A DNA stretch of 64,000 nt, taken from positions 1,116,001 to 1,180,000 of the forward strand of contig JAJFZO010000407.1 of assembly GCA_021397835.1 (NCBI GenBank), in the 5' to 3' direction. This document shows, piece by piece, positions 10,174-23,465 of the stretch. The notes beneath the pieces are model-generated. The model saw only the letters and a program-made list of their open reading frames with translations. It was not told the origin of the DNA and did not search any database. The DNA is from Moringa oleifera (taxonomy: Eukaryota > Streptophyta > Magnoliopsida > Brassicales > Moringaceae). Position numbers and translations under genes: made by a program. The number at the start of each line of letters is the position of its first letter. Within the stretch, counting starts at the first letter, position 1.

Positions 10174-13100
10174 ATGGAGCAGCAGCGAAGTGTGTCCGGG
10201 AGCCCTAGATCTCCATCATCGCAGCCATACCTGTCGGTTTCCGTGACTGATCCTGTGAAATTAGGCAATGGCGTGCAAGCTTACATCTCCTATCGAGTCA
10301 TCACCAAGGTCAAAATTCTGCCTTTTTTTTTTTTGGTGGGGGGGGGGGGGGGGTTTGATTTGATTCGTATTAGGTCTCTAAAAATTGGATGGATTAGAGT
10401 TAGGGTTTACCTGCACGACTAATGGTGATTACAGTTTGCCAAGATGGTTGTGATAATGCTGAATCTGGCACTTCCTGTGGATTTCATAAATTTAGTTTTT
10501 GTTTTATAAATATTTTAAATTGCCATTAATAATTAATTTTTAGCTCCCAGTAATTCTTTATTTATTGGATATTGCAATGTGGAGACAGGAAAAATAGTGG
10601 AAATTGGTGGGGATTACAAAAGAACATAGATAGAATTGTATACACTTTTATGGGTTCTCTGACTTTCCTGCTTTTGTGATCTATTTTTGGTTTGCTCTGC
10701 TAGAAAGTTGCTAGTTATGTGAATGGTTCTTCTTGCTACAACGATTTAAGTTTTTGATTCATGTGAACTTCCCCTATAGGGAAGAGGACTAGATAAATTT
10801 GCAGATGAATCTGTGCATGGTTTGCATGTATGCATTAAATGTAGAGGAAAGGGGATGTAGAGGGGTTAATCTTGGTAGCAAAAGGTAATGAGAAATAGAT
10901 TTTTCTGGTTGTTGGAATTTGACTTAACCCAGTTAACCTGTGTCATAGATACACTGGCTATGGTATTCCCTGTAAGGGCCTTGAAGTAATGAGATATGCC
11001 AAGCAGTTATTGTTATACTTCTCATATAATGATCTGTACAACAAAAATTTGTTATCCACATCTGACAGTCTTTTAGTTTTGAGTAAAAATTTCTTACAAG
11101 TAATAAAATTGTAAATTAAGTAGTGCTATGTCTCATGTTGAGTGTTTGGGGCTTACTGTTTTAGCAGAGTAATTTACCCGAATACCAAGGGCCAGAGAAG
11201 ATTGTCATCCGGCGGTACAGTGATTTTGTCTGGTTACGTGATCGTCTTTTTGAGAAGTACAAAGGCATTTTCATTCCTCCTCTTCCTGAAAAGAGTGCTG
11301 TAGGTAACAAGTCAACAAACTAACTCTTCATTATGCATTAAGACAGAAATTCTATGGCCTGCAAACTAGTTTGGTGGGCTTGAAGTTATTATTGTCATCA
11401 TTATGTATACTTTATATCTGATAACTGATTGAGGAACTGCTGGTTGCCATTTTGAATACTGATGAAGGCACGCTAGTTGTTTAGGCCATCCTATAACAAA
11501 ATCTTCTTTTTGTAAATTTGCATTGTCTCAAACTTTTAAAGTGAGTCAGGTACTAGAAACAAAACAGAAATTGGCTTGCATATTCGAAGAATGAATTGAA
11601 ATGCCTTTAAGGGATTGGATTGCATATCCCAGACAATTTTTTTTTTCTCACTTCTGCTATGGTCAAATAAATGATTCTATAGTAAGTCAATGTAAGTTGT
11701 TTTGGGCTGATGTAGTTTCATATGTGCCAAACTACTTATTTATGCACTCTTGTATCTAACTTGAGAGTCATTGAATGTGGTATGTCAGTTGTTGGTTGTT
11801 GTGCCTGATCTTGCTCATTTTCATGCGAACAGGCTATTAGGTTGGCTTAAACAGTTAATGGCTGAATTTTCAGTGATGTAAATGACAAACTTAACCTAAT
11901 TCTTCCAGTGAAGCCTATCGCAATAACGTCACTGTGAGTCTGCTGTTTTGCTGTGAAGCAGTGTTGTCTAGTAACGTTGAAGCTGTACTGCAAGTAGCTT
12001 CCTTGGTTAAAGGGTGTCAACTTATATTTACTACAAAATTTTTGTAGAATTCATAACTTACTTGCAGAATGCCTGGTGTATAGGACATGCAGTTAGGTAA
12101 TGTCTCTCTTGATGCATCTGATAAACATTTTATTGCATGTCAGCATAAGAGTAAAAAACAGTTCAGGTGATATGTTGCTGTGTGACTGTTTGAGAACTTG
12201 TCAGACTTGTCAGGCCTAACTTTAGTCTATCTTGCTCAGAGAAGTTCCGTTTCAGTGCTGAGTTCATTGAGGTGAGGCGTCAAGCACTAGATGTATTTGT
12301 AAATCGGATAGCTTCACATCATGAGCTTCAGCAGAGTGAGGATCTTAGGACCTTTTTGCAGGCAGACGAAGAGGTGAGGCTTTCAAATTTTATGCATCGA
12401 TCATTTTAGTGTTTTTTGTTTTGTTCCTTTTTATCCTGGAAGCGAAAAATCCATTGACGGATTACCTCTTTCTATTTTGCAACAATTTAATTGCTGGAGC
12501 CATTTGCTCCTTTTCAGAAACTGGTGCCCCATTTTGATGGGGAAGGTTATTTATAGTCAGAAAATGCTGAGGATAATGTGTGCTTTAAAGTTGTGGCATA
12601 TGAAAGTGGTGTTTTGAAAACATATATTTGGTTACTTATCAAAAACTGAATTACATGTTTAGCTTCCAACTGTTGGGGGCTTATTGACTTATTATTCACA
12701 TTGTGCCAGGTAAACATTTGTGGAGGCTTCCTCATCTAAGAGTCATCCTTAGTGATATTTCTAAGCACTGTGCTGTTTAAGTTCTAGTTTCTGTAGCTTG
12801 TATGATGCTGTTTTTCATTAAATTTCTTTCTGTTAGTGATACTAGTTTATCTATTGTGTAAATCATAACAAGTTTTGCTTTAAGGATTGCAAGCTTTATT
12901 TTCAAAATTATTAATTTTGCATTTATTGCCCTGTTGTTCAGACAATGGAAAGATTAAGATCTCAAGAGACTGGTATTTTCAAAAGAAGGCCAGCGGATTT
13001 GATGCAAATATTCAAAGTAAGATTAATTTGCATGATCTTGCAGTTATTGATGATGTTAGCGAAATAATATGCTAGTCTGTCAGCTACTTGCTACACATTT

Positions 13101-15654
13101 CATGAGGTGTCAAAAGTTTCCAACTTAATATATTCTTATATACTGGATAATTGTATTTCCTGTCTCCTGACTTACTCCTTTGTGCAACTTTGCCACAAGT
13201 TTTTGTTTTTTGTTTTTTTCCTCTTCATCTGCTTGTTTGATCTATCATATAATATATTTTGATAGATGTAGAGTATGAGATGAAAGATCATGGAATTTGT
13301 TGTTAGTCTTAAAATATGTTGCTTCTACTTATCTCCTTCATGGTGTCCAAAATTGTGCTTGCATTGATGATGGCGGGATTACATTTTACTGCATTCATGT
13401 GTCATAACGAAGCAATTTCTGTGGCCTTCTTATTTCCTTGCTTATTAAGATGTCTTTTTCATCTGCAAAGTTTGACTGATTTTGAAACCCCTGAATATAT
13501 GCTATCTATTTGACTACATGGTTTGATCTCAGACTAACTTGTGTGAGATTTGACAGGATGTACAATCTAAGGTGAGTGATGTGGTCCTTGGAAAGGAAAA
13601 GCCAGTAGAAGAATCAAATCCTGAATATGAGAAACTCAAGCACTATCTTTTTGAGCTAGAAAATCACTTGGCTGAAGCACAGAAGCATGCATATCGTTTG
13701 GTAAAGAGACACAGAGGTAACAAGATATTGTAGTCCGTTTTATTTTTGACTGCAAATTTAGTTCTATCTTTAGGATGTTACTCTAGCTTCATATTATGAT
13801 GGGCTTAGTTGTGTGGATGCTGATTGTTGATGTCCATTATCTCAGAGTTGGGGCAATCACTGTCAGATTTTGGGAAGGCAGTGAAGCTTCTTGGTGAATG
13901 TGAAGGAGATTCTCTTGGAAAAGCATTTGCGGAGCTGGGAGCTAAATCTGAGACATTGTCGATTAAGCTACAGAAGGAGGTAGCTTCCCTGAATGCTTAA
14001 CTTTTTACATCAAACAGTCTGTGTTGCATGTTCATATGCAGGCATATTTCTGGTTCATATATGCTGTTGAATTGTGAAAGATTTAAAGAATTAATGATCA
14101 CTATATGATTTTATTACTGCTTTTACATTACTTGTAGGCCCATCAACTCTTGATGAATTTTGAAGAACCGTTGAAGGATTATGTCCGTGCTGTGCAATCC
14201 ATTAAGGTAACAGTCTTTAAGTGACATTTGAAGATAAAATTTTACCTGTTAAAGAAGTGGGAGGGTGAGAGGAGAGCGAGAAGAGGGGGGGAGGGGGGGA
14301 GAGGGGGTGCTGGTTGGTTGATGCCCTTCTATTCAGCTAAAATTTTGATTCTGAAGTAACTAAGATGACAAGAATTTGATTGATAAATAATGGGCCATTG
14401 GTGGAAGCTATTCCCTCTTTCCATCCTAGCCGGATGACATGTTATAATAATTTAAATGGGCAAAGCAATATTATAACAAAGCTAATCCTCTTTTGTGTTT
14501 TAAAACAGGCCACAATTGCAGAGAGAGCCAATGCCTTCAGGCAACAGTGTGAATTAGCTGAAACAATCAAGTTAAAGGAGATAAATCTGTATGGTTCTGG
14601 TCAACCCTATTCATATATTTTTGCTCACATGCATTTGATATTATAGTGGTCTCTTATCTGACTTTGATCCTTGGTGCCTTCACGAACTGTGATACATAAT
14701 CATTACTGTTATAAACTTGCCTAAAGAACATTGATGTCCTAAGTTATGGTAGTTTGCAATCTTTTCTTAGTTTAAGCTCAAAAATTAAAGTGTTTGCTCA
14801 GATTCTGATTATGAAGATGTGCTGTTGTTTTATTTATTTACCCTGGGACTTAGGAATAATACTCGGTTCACCTGGTTGGAAATTTTTGTTCAATTTCTTA
14901 CATTCAACATATATTTACTCACAAGTTTTAGTCAAGGGCAATTGAAAAATCATTTTAGCATCAAACACGTTATGAAGGAGTGGTCCTTTATTGGGATTGT
15001 AAGACTTCTTATAACTCTTAGTGCGTAAAACTTTTTGTCAATAAATATTTGAAACCTTCTTAGTTAGGTAGATGCAACAAAATTGGTTAGAAATTTCAAT
15101 CTGTATGATTGAACTAAAAATATGCTTGATGGGAATCTTGCTTCTAATTAACTAGCTAATTAAAACTACGGCGGGGCATAAAAAGGTTATTCATTGATTA
15201 ACTGAAATAGGTCTTCAGGTCACTACCATTTTAAATAGACCTAGCTTTTCATCTTTGTTTAGTAGAATTTGTAATGCACGTCTATCTATTGAATTTCCAG
15301 GGACAAACTCATGCTAACCCGATCTGATAAGGTTGGAGAAGCTGAGACTGAATATAAAGAGGTAAGTGCACTTCTTCGAGTATTTTTGGTGTATGCTTTT
15401 GCTATAACTTCGTTGTTTTACTTGTATTGTTGTTGGCAATGCAGTTGAAAGCAGAGAGTGAGGAGGCAACAAGAAGATTTGAGACAATCGTGCGACTGAT
15501 GAATGAAGAGATGGTGCGTTTCCAGGAACAGAAAACAATAGATATGGGGGTTGCTTTTCATGAATTTGCAAGAGGACAGGCACGCTTGGCAAATGGTATT
15601 GCAGATGCCTGGCGAAGTCTCCTCCCTAAGCTTGAGGCTTGTTCCACTCCATGA
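10174..15654 (+). CDS. SNX1: sorting nexin 1 (PX-BAR retromer subunit)
   Basis: Ten exons: 10174-10308, 11168-11303, 12240-12373, 12942-13016, 13557-13716, 13846-13979, 14138-14206, 14509-14588, 15301-15361, 15445-15654; phases agree and give 397 residues, close to Arabidopsis SNX1. Residues about 20-140 form the PX phosphoinositide-binding domain, with the lipid-contact motif RRYSDF at 60-65 and the proline segment PPLPEKSAV. The rest is the helical Vps5/BAR region (ELENHLAEAQKHAYRLVKRH, NFEEPLKDYV, AIAERANAFR-type helices, FQEQKTIDMG). SNX1 works with SNX2 and the VPS26-29-35 core on endosomes and recycles cargo such as PIN auxin carriers and vacuolar sorting receptors. The start was set at MEQQRSVSG because family N-termini begin near the SPRSPSSQPYLSVSVTDP motif; an in-frame ATG at 10054 would add 40 residues and is less likely. 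Poly-T/poly-G lies in intron 1. Confidence 0.95.
10323..10353. repeat. poly-T/poly-G tract in SNX1 intron 1
   Basis: Twelve T are followed by GGT and a run of about 16 G, 15 bases after the exon 1 donor site. It is a third long G run in the window and may be a length-unstable or miscalled tract. Confidence 0.8.
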
Positions 15655-16931
15655 TTAATGAGCGCTAATGGCAGCTCCAGTTTCTCTGGCTCTTTAAACT
15701 ATTCTGTATCAGGAGTGAGTTGGCCATTCTGGTGTTGCACCGAGTATGCCAATTTTCGTGTTTTTACCTTTTGTACAAATTTGAAAACAGAGTAAGGATT
15801 TTCGTAAATCATAACTTAGTCTTGTAAAAGAAATCCTACGCGGTATTTGCCCCACATCTAGCTTGGTCTCCTGATTAATGCATCCACTTTCCCGCCACAA
15901 AATTACTTTTATTTGTGGTAAAAGTTTCTCAGCACCTTCACCTGCAAAAGGAGAAGCAGATTCCACCCAGATTTTTTGGCTTTTTGTTTTGCTTGGACTC
16001 CATTCTTTTCGAAGATGTGCAACTTAGGTTGAGATCCAGATATAACCTTGGTTGATTTACATTCTAGTCTTGCGGGTTTTAACAGTGCTGGGACAGTAAC
16101 AGAATAAAGATGATACTAAAACCTAACATCTAATGTTTGCACAACTAGAATTTTCATTTACCTATTTTTATACAGTTGGATTTGACTCACTTTTTCTGTT
16201 AATTTCAATGCAAAAAATTAAGCGTAAAGTCTGATCGATCTTTGAAGAGTAAAGAGTAAATGACAGACGCATTACATGGAGCCCACCCCTGCACAATAAT
16301 TTCTTGAAAACATTGGTAAGTTTACCAAGTTTTAGGTACTCAGGGCTTGAAAACAGGAAAAGAGATGAATCAGTTTCTATTATTTCATTTCCCTCTTTTT
16401 TTTTTTTTTTTTCTGAAGCATCAATTAATAATTTTTTATTAAAAATAAAATTAATTATAGTATTATTATTTACAACTTTATTAATAATTATTCAAAATTA
16501 ATTTTAATTAAAAATAAAAGCTTTTGAAGAATAAAAAAAAAGGAGGAGAAGCAAACATGTGAGAAAAATAGAAAATAATAAAATAATAAAAAAAGTAACA
16601 GCAAACAAGGGAGAGGGAGAAATGCCCCCCCTTCCCCGAAGGAAGTCCCCATCTTACTGCTTAACTTACATTCTCGAATCACAAGGCTTTCTATCTCCCA
16701 AATTCAAGCCCCTCGCATCTACATAAACCCCTCCTGTTTCTCTCTGTTACTTGCACGCAGACACGCGCAGAAAAACTTGTAGATTTATTTTCTCGATTTA
16801 TAAACTCCTTCCTCTTTTGTTTTTCATTGTTATACGGGATTTTAGGGTTAAGGTTTCTAACTTCTGATTTTGCCACTGTTGCAGTGTGAGGGAGTGACAG
16901 AGAGAGTTTGTTTGTTGTCATTGGAGAGAAA
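15655..16931. other. SNX1 3' flank and CysRS upstream region
   Basis: Tandem genes in the same direction are separated by about 1.3 kb. The first few hundred bases would be the SNX1 3' UTR. A T15-type run near 16392-16411 and A/T-rich sequence to 16580 follow. The last 200 bases are the likely promoter and leader of the CysRS gene. No other gene was seen. Confidence 0.55.
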
Positions 16932-19900
16932 ATGGAGAGCGAGGAGTTTAAGGTCTACAATTCAATGACGCAACAGAAGGATGTGTTTACACCAAAAATT
17001 CCGGGGAAGGTCGGCATGTATGTCTGTGGTGTCACAGCTTATGACTTCAGCCACCTCGGCCATGCTCGAGCAGCTGTTTCCTTTGATGTTCTTTACAGGT
17101 CCATATTAATTTTGATATTCTTTTATTACATTTAAGCTGATGCACTGCCTAAGAGTGCTTAATTGGCGGAAACATTTTCCATTTTTTGAATTTCTTTGCT
17201 GAATTGATTGTTGATTATGGTGATTTGTTGTTGAAAACTTACTGGTAGAGATAGGATATATGATTTTTCAAATGGAGGAGTTCAGTACATTTGTTCAAGC
17301 AATTAAGGTTGTTTGGTGAAATACTAGAAGGGCAATTACCAGGGAGATGAATTTAAGAAAGAGCTATTTTTTTAAAAGATAAATTCCATATCTTGTAAAG
17401 ATTTTGTGTGGTGGGGTATTCTGAAACCAAATTAAATCATAATCAAATGATGAAAAATCACTGCATTTATTAATCTCTAATAATGTACTTCCTTTTATAT
17501 GGAGCGATCTGTGCAAAAATGGGAATGCATTTGTGCATGGCCGTATGGGCTTGTATGTGTGTGTGTGTACAGTCAACTATATGTGCATGTTTTACCATGT
17601 GAATTTGGGGATAAAGGATTTTGCTTAGGTGGGTGGACTTCGATTATGTTTAATCTGAACTGATATTGTGCAGATACTTAAAGCACTTGGGCTATGAAGT
17701 TACTTATGTGCGAAATTTCACAGATGTTGATGATAAGGTGTGAATGTTATTCCTTATACTGTATTGTGATGATTGCATTGCAGTGTTAGTTGGAGGCATT
17801 GGAAAAATTGTAATTAGTTATCTGGTCAATGTCCAATTGAAACTCAATTTTTCAAAGTCTATATCCTGTTAGAGGTTTATATTAAAGTTGGACTGATTGG
17901 TTGGTTTTCAGATGACTTGAAAGTAGCCAGTCCTGACAAGCATATCTTCTGTAGTTTTTTGTTCTATAATTCTTTGACTAATGTTTGGATTCTTATCCAT
18001 CGAACATTAATGTTCTGTGGATATTTGTTATTCTCACTTCTCCTTCTCCAAATTCGGTGCAGCAAATGCTAATATTTTGGCTTTCTGCAGATAATTCGTC
18101 GTGCGAATGAGAATGGGGAAGATCCATTACATCTAAGCAACAGATTTTGTGAAGAATATCTTGTAGACATGGATGCTCTTCAGTGCCTCCATCCCACCAT
18201 TCAGCCTCGTGTGAGTGATCACATGGAACAGATCAAGGATATGATAACACAGGTTTGCTTCTTGTTACTGTGCTCGATTATTTTTTTAATGAAGTTTTGA
18301 TAGGACTAAATACATAACTGTTCCCTGAAGATTGCCCCAAGTTTCAAGATTATCCTTGATTTTTCAGTTGCAAAAATCCATTTGAAATATTTTATTGAAG
18401 CAAATAAAGTCCTTGTTTTGAAAATTGTTGCATTAAATTTACAGAAATAATTACACGACATCAAAAGTAATCACCTGTGCTGCTCCCCCCAAAAAAAAAA
18501 AAAAAAAAAGGAAACCACCTGTGAGGCTCTAAGGTTGTGCTATCCAAAAGCAACATGAAACATTTGTGTGGTTACGGTTGTTTACTGTGCCCTTCTAAAG
18601 TTAATAGTAGCAGTACAACATTTACAGGACACTAACAAGTTGCAATATAAACACCCTATTTACAGTGACACTTGTGGCTTTAATGTTACTTTGGTACTAC
18701 CTCAATCCTAAGCCCAATGTCTTGGTCAAATATGATATCATATGAGTAAATTCTGTTTAAAGTAACAGTGTTTCCCATCAGAACTGGTTTGCTTGCTTGA
18801 TATTTACAAGTAATAAAAATGAGACGGGAAAATTTCAGGGTCCAATTATTTCCTTACACCTTTTTTATTTTCTTGACTCTTACTCTCGCTTGGCATGGAT
18901 GTCACATGCACATTCTTATTATGCATGCTACTTAGATCATAATTCTTATCTTTGTTGGTGCCAAGATAGTCAAAGGCAAAGGGTACTTGAATGTGCTATC
19001 TCCTAGGCAATGTAAGGCACCCAGGTAAAAAGGTGGCTCTGACTTTTAAATTATAAGAAGTCAAAATCAAATGTGCTTCTGCATATCAAAGTTGTAATAT
19101 AAGCATCATTTGTTCATTCCTACTTTGTAGATTCTCTTGTTCGATGAACAAAAACATTATTAGTTTTTTTTTTCTTTTATCAGAAACAGAGTATAAACAA
19201 ATGACATTATTTATATTATTTTTTGATAACCGTCGTATCCAACAACGTTCCCTCTGCATTTTAGCTTGGGGCCAGTCTTCTATCCATTGGGGCACGCGGA
19301 AGGGGGGGTGGGGGGGGCGCAGATGAACAATTGCTCAATCCTATTGTACCAGCCATATAGAACAGTTTAACATTATTTTTAGGATATGGATATATAAGAA
19401 AGAATAAAGTAGGACCTTCAAGATGCAGCCAACTGGGAGACATGTCAACATAGAATTTCTGTAGGGAGTCCTGTTTTTCTTAGATTCTGCATTTGTTTTG
19501 GACTAATTTAATCATGGGAGGGTTATTGCATCACAGTAGTGCGTTTGACTCCAATCTTCATAATGAAGTTAGTTTCCTTGTATTTACATCTGCAGATTAT
19601 CAACAATGGCAGTGCATATGAGGTTAATGGAGATGTGTTCTTTGCGGTTGATACATCTCCAAATTATGGCCAATTATCTGGACAGAAGTTGGAACATAAT
19701 AGAGCTGGTGAGCGTGTTGCTGTTGACTCAAGGAAGCGTAATCCAGCTGACTTTGCATTGTGGAAGGTGTGAACATATTCAAATTGCCTCATCTTTGAAG
19801 CTTAACCTCCCTTTTCTTTTTCTTTCTTCTCGTCTCTAGAAAAGAAGGATTTCAGAAAGTAGTCTTGAGTTGAGATATGTCTTATACTATTTTTTATCTG

Positions 19901-21923
19901 TCTTGGTACTAAGGTTTATCATGGCCTGTTGTTTTCACTAGAAACATTCGTCTCCCTCAAATTTGATTCAGATGAAACTATAATTGAAAGTAAAAGATAA
20001 TTTTAATTCTATTTTCATATATGCTTCTTATTTCTATGCTGATATTAGTTGAGTTGGTAAGATGAGCAGACTTGGTAATGTCCATAAAGGCTAGAGCTAT
20101 TCTTTTTTGTATGTTTTTCTGTGTCACTCATTATTTCATAGTGAATAACTATTTCAGGCTGCAAAGCCCGGTGAACCACATTGGGACAGCCCGTGGGGTC
20201 CTGGAAGACCAGGGTGGCACATAGAATGCAGTGCTATGAGTGCTCATTATCTTACCTTCGAATTTGACATTCATGGAGGTGGAATAGATTTGATCTTTCC
20301 ACATCATGAAAATGAGATTGCACAGAGTTGTGCTGCATGTCAAAAGAGCAGTGTGAGTTACTGGATGCATAATGGGCATGTCACTAATAATAATGAGAAG
20401 ATGTCAAAATCTTTGGGTAATTTCTTCACAATCCGTGAGGTAAAGTGGTGCAAAGTTACATGGTTAATGTTTCTATTAGAGAGTTTCAATGTCTTTATGT
20501 GTTTAACTTAACCTGTCCATTTTTATGTAGATTATTGCTCTGTACCATCCGCTGGCTTTAAGACACTTCTTGATAAGCGCACAGTATCGCTCTCCTCTCA
20601 ATTACTCAGTTTTGCAGCTGGAAAGTGCATCCGATGCTGTTTATTATATATACCAGGTTTGAAGCATCTAAGTTCTAAGTAGTTTTAATTGGATTCTTTG
20701 AGCCTCTCTGGTGTACCTGTAACAGGGCCTGACAGTTGAGGCACTTGTCCTTGGGGTTAGGCAATGTATATTGTCACATTGGTTGGTCAAGTTTGTAGAT
20801 TCTTTACACTTTTCATTATGGAGATGATAGAAATAAAAGTGAACCATGCTTTTCAAGTGGGACACAGTGATTGGACTTTCTATCTTGTTTGGGTTGGATT
20901 TGTTGGCTTGATATGCTATGTTGATGATTGATATAATTTGCTTTATTGTGGAAAAAAAGAAGAGAAAACAATTTACTCTACCGACATGTACAAGCGAGGA
21001 GGAAATGAGCAAACACATTGATTCTATTAATGATCTTTCATCTGAGATTATTAACTTTGGCTGCCTCTGATTGTCAGACACTGCAAGATCTTGATGATGC
21101 TTTATCACCATATCCGGAAAGAACATCCATGGAAGGAATAAATGCTCGAATTATCCCCGAAGCCCAAAATTGCATCAGTAAGCTACAAAGTGAGTTCCAG
21201 GCTAAAATGTCAGATGACTTAAATACTGCCCATATACTGACTGGTGCTTTTCAAGAAGCTCTGAAATTCATAAACGGTTCTTTGACCAAACTCAAGGTAA
21301 ACATAAACATCTGTAGCTCTTTCAAGCATACCTCTTTAAGTATGCCTTCCCCTTCTGCCTCTCTCTCTCTCTCTCTCTCTCAATGGGCATAATTGTAACA
21401 GAGGAGGATGTACGTCTTTTATATTTTTGCAGAAGATGCAGCAGAAACAAAAGATATCACTTATTCAGTCCCTGATGGAAGTGGAAAAAGCTGTTAGGGA
21501 GGTTCTAGATATTCTGGGGTTGCTGTCCAGTGTCAAGTATGCTGAGGTGATGAGGCTATGAAAGCTTTTGCATAAATATCAGAGATGTGCATGTGGTTGA
21601 AAATTATCATCTAAAATATTGTTTCCATTGAGCAGGTTTTGCTGGAGTTCAAGAACAAGGCATTGGATAGAGCAGGACTGGAGGAAAAAGACATAGTGCA
21701 GGTTATTGAAGAAAGAGCAGCTGCGAGGAAAAACAAAGATTTCAAGAGGAGTGATCAGATCAGAACTGATTTAACAGCCAAAGGAATTGCGCTCATGGAT
21801 GTAGGCAAGGAAACGATTTGGAGGCCTTGCATTCCATCTAAACGAGATGAGGAAGGACCTCCAGTTGATGAACAGCATAAGGTGCCCCCAACTGAACAGG
21901 AACAGAAGTTGCCTCCTACATAA
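16932..21923 (+). CDS. cysteinyl-tRNA synthetase, class Ia, probably cytosolic
   Basis: Nine exons: 16932-17098, 17674-17737, 18091-18252, 19596-19766, 20158-20439, 20531-20656, 21078-21296, 21433-21546, 21636-21923; the phases close to 530 residues. The enzyme charges tRNA-Cys with cysteine using ATP. The HIGH signature is HLGH at 41-44 inside [16 protein letters not shown], and the KMSKS loop is at 269-273. Zinc ligands fit Cys32, Cys212 (in GWHIECS), His237 and Glu241 (in FPHHENE). The C-terminal region holds the DALR-like helices and the [11 protein letters not shown] anticodon-side motif, then a Pro/Glu/Gln-rich tail. I see no transit peptide: the protein starts [19 protein letters not shown], so I favour the cytosolic form. 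An in-frame ATG-less extension from 16908 was not used. Intron 3 (18253-19595) is the longest. Confidence 0.95.
21361..21381. repeat. CT microsatellite in CysRS intron 7
   Basis: About ten CT units between exons 7 and 8. Because it is pyrimidine-rich it could extend the polypyrimidine signal of that intron, but it lies about 50 bases from the acceptor. Confidence 0.8.
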
Positions 21924-22858
21924 AGTTGATGGTGGACAACCTTGTTTCTGTTATACTCCATTTGGTTGGATGGTGACTGGTATAGTTTAAATTACTGAGT
22001 CGACATTGACAGAATACTTACAAGCTTCAATTTATATCTTAATGGATGTTGTAACATTTCTGCTATTGTGACCCTTTGAAGCTTTGATGGGGTTACCATG
22101 GGCTTCTAGGTTTAAAACCCTGGCTTTCTTTTTGGGGTCTCAGTGGCATTATTTTTGATCCCTTTAGGCCTGTCTGAGACCTGTTGAAGGATTTATCACT
22201 TATTTTCTTCATTAATACTACCATGCAGCAACTTGGGTAGGTAGCCTGTGTTTTACTATTAGAATCGCGGCTATGTGGCTCTAAATCAAGTTCTTGGAAA
22301 TGCTGAAATAACTTGATGGATGTTTTAAGCAGATGATTGTGTAGACTAGAAGTGTTTAGGGAGTTTGATTGTATGAAGGAATTGTCTGTAGAAGGGAACA
22401 AAGAGAGTGTCCTTCAGTTAGTATGTTGGAAGTGCACTGTGGACAAGAAAATATTATGCAAAATGTGGAAGATTAGACTCTGCCTTTGAAAATTAAGGTA
22501 AGGATAATAGCTGTTGCTGTTATCTATGTTAAATACCTAATGTTCGGAAGAAGAATTAAAAGGTTTGCAAAGCATTAGAAAGACCTAACAAAATAAGCAT
22601 ATTATGTGTATCATTCATTTTAGTTAAATAGTAAAAAATTCTAGTTAACGCAGTAAGTGATTGAAAATCTCAAATATATATCCTTAAATATGGAAGATTA
22701 AAAAAATTAATATGGTTAGAATTATTTAATGCAGGGGACTAAACAAAAATATCAAAAGAAGCTGAATGACAAGACAAACCAGACGGCCCTTGTACATTTT
22801 TACAGTCCCTCAAGGCTGACACGTCATTGACTTAATCTTCTATTTGGAACCAAAGGTG

Positions 22859-22863
<5 letters not shown>
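21924..22863. other. CysRS 3' flank and intergenic DNA
   Basis: Noncoding mixed sequence after the CysRS stop. The open frame on the minus strand at 22093-22401 has no domain and is probably chance. Nothing else recognised. Confidence 0.55.

Positions 22864-22889
<26 letters not shown>
22864..22889. repeat. CT repeat in the leader of the plastid-type gene
   Basis: Thirteen CT units ending about 18 bases before the chosen ATG at 22908. Pyrimidine-rich leaders of this kind are common in highly expressed plant nuclear genes for plastid proteins. Confidence 0.8.
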
Positions 22890-22907
22890 GGAAGCTAATT
22901 GTGGATA

Positions 22908-23432
22908 ATGGCCTGTCCGATGAGGCAGCTTCTCCAGCCCACACGTGGCGGCTCCCACATCCGACTCTCTACGCCACTGCTGTCAGGTTCCTGCTCGCCT
23001 GTAGTTTTCTTCACCAACGGCGACAGCACCAGCAACGCGAAGCGGTTCTGTGGGCTGAATGAGAATTGTGGCCACCGGAATCTGACGTTAGCGATCAAGT
23101 CATCGCCTCAAAGTGACGGGTTCATGCCGGCGGAGTTCGACAATGAAGATGGAGTCTCTCTGGGTACCATGAAGCTGCCCTTAGATACGGATCTGACGAG
23201 AATCGAGACCTTACTTTTCCAGGTAGCTTCTAGTTTGTTGACTCGCTATCATAAAAGACCATTTATTCGAGTGATCCACAAACGGCGAAAATCTCTTTTT
23301 TTCCTACCCGTCTCGATGAGCCGAAACCAAAGCTCTTATTCTCTGTTGAGCAATAGTTCGAATAAGTCGTGAATGAGCCCCTCGAAACCTTTAATAGTAT
23401 AAAACTACCAACAAAGCTGGAATAGCTCAGTT

Positions 23433-23465
<33 letters not shown>

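Noticed and set aside
22899..22907. Non-ATG extension of the plastid-type protein
   Set aside because: The frame opens at TTG; the ATG at 22908 gives a typical transit-peptide start.
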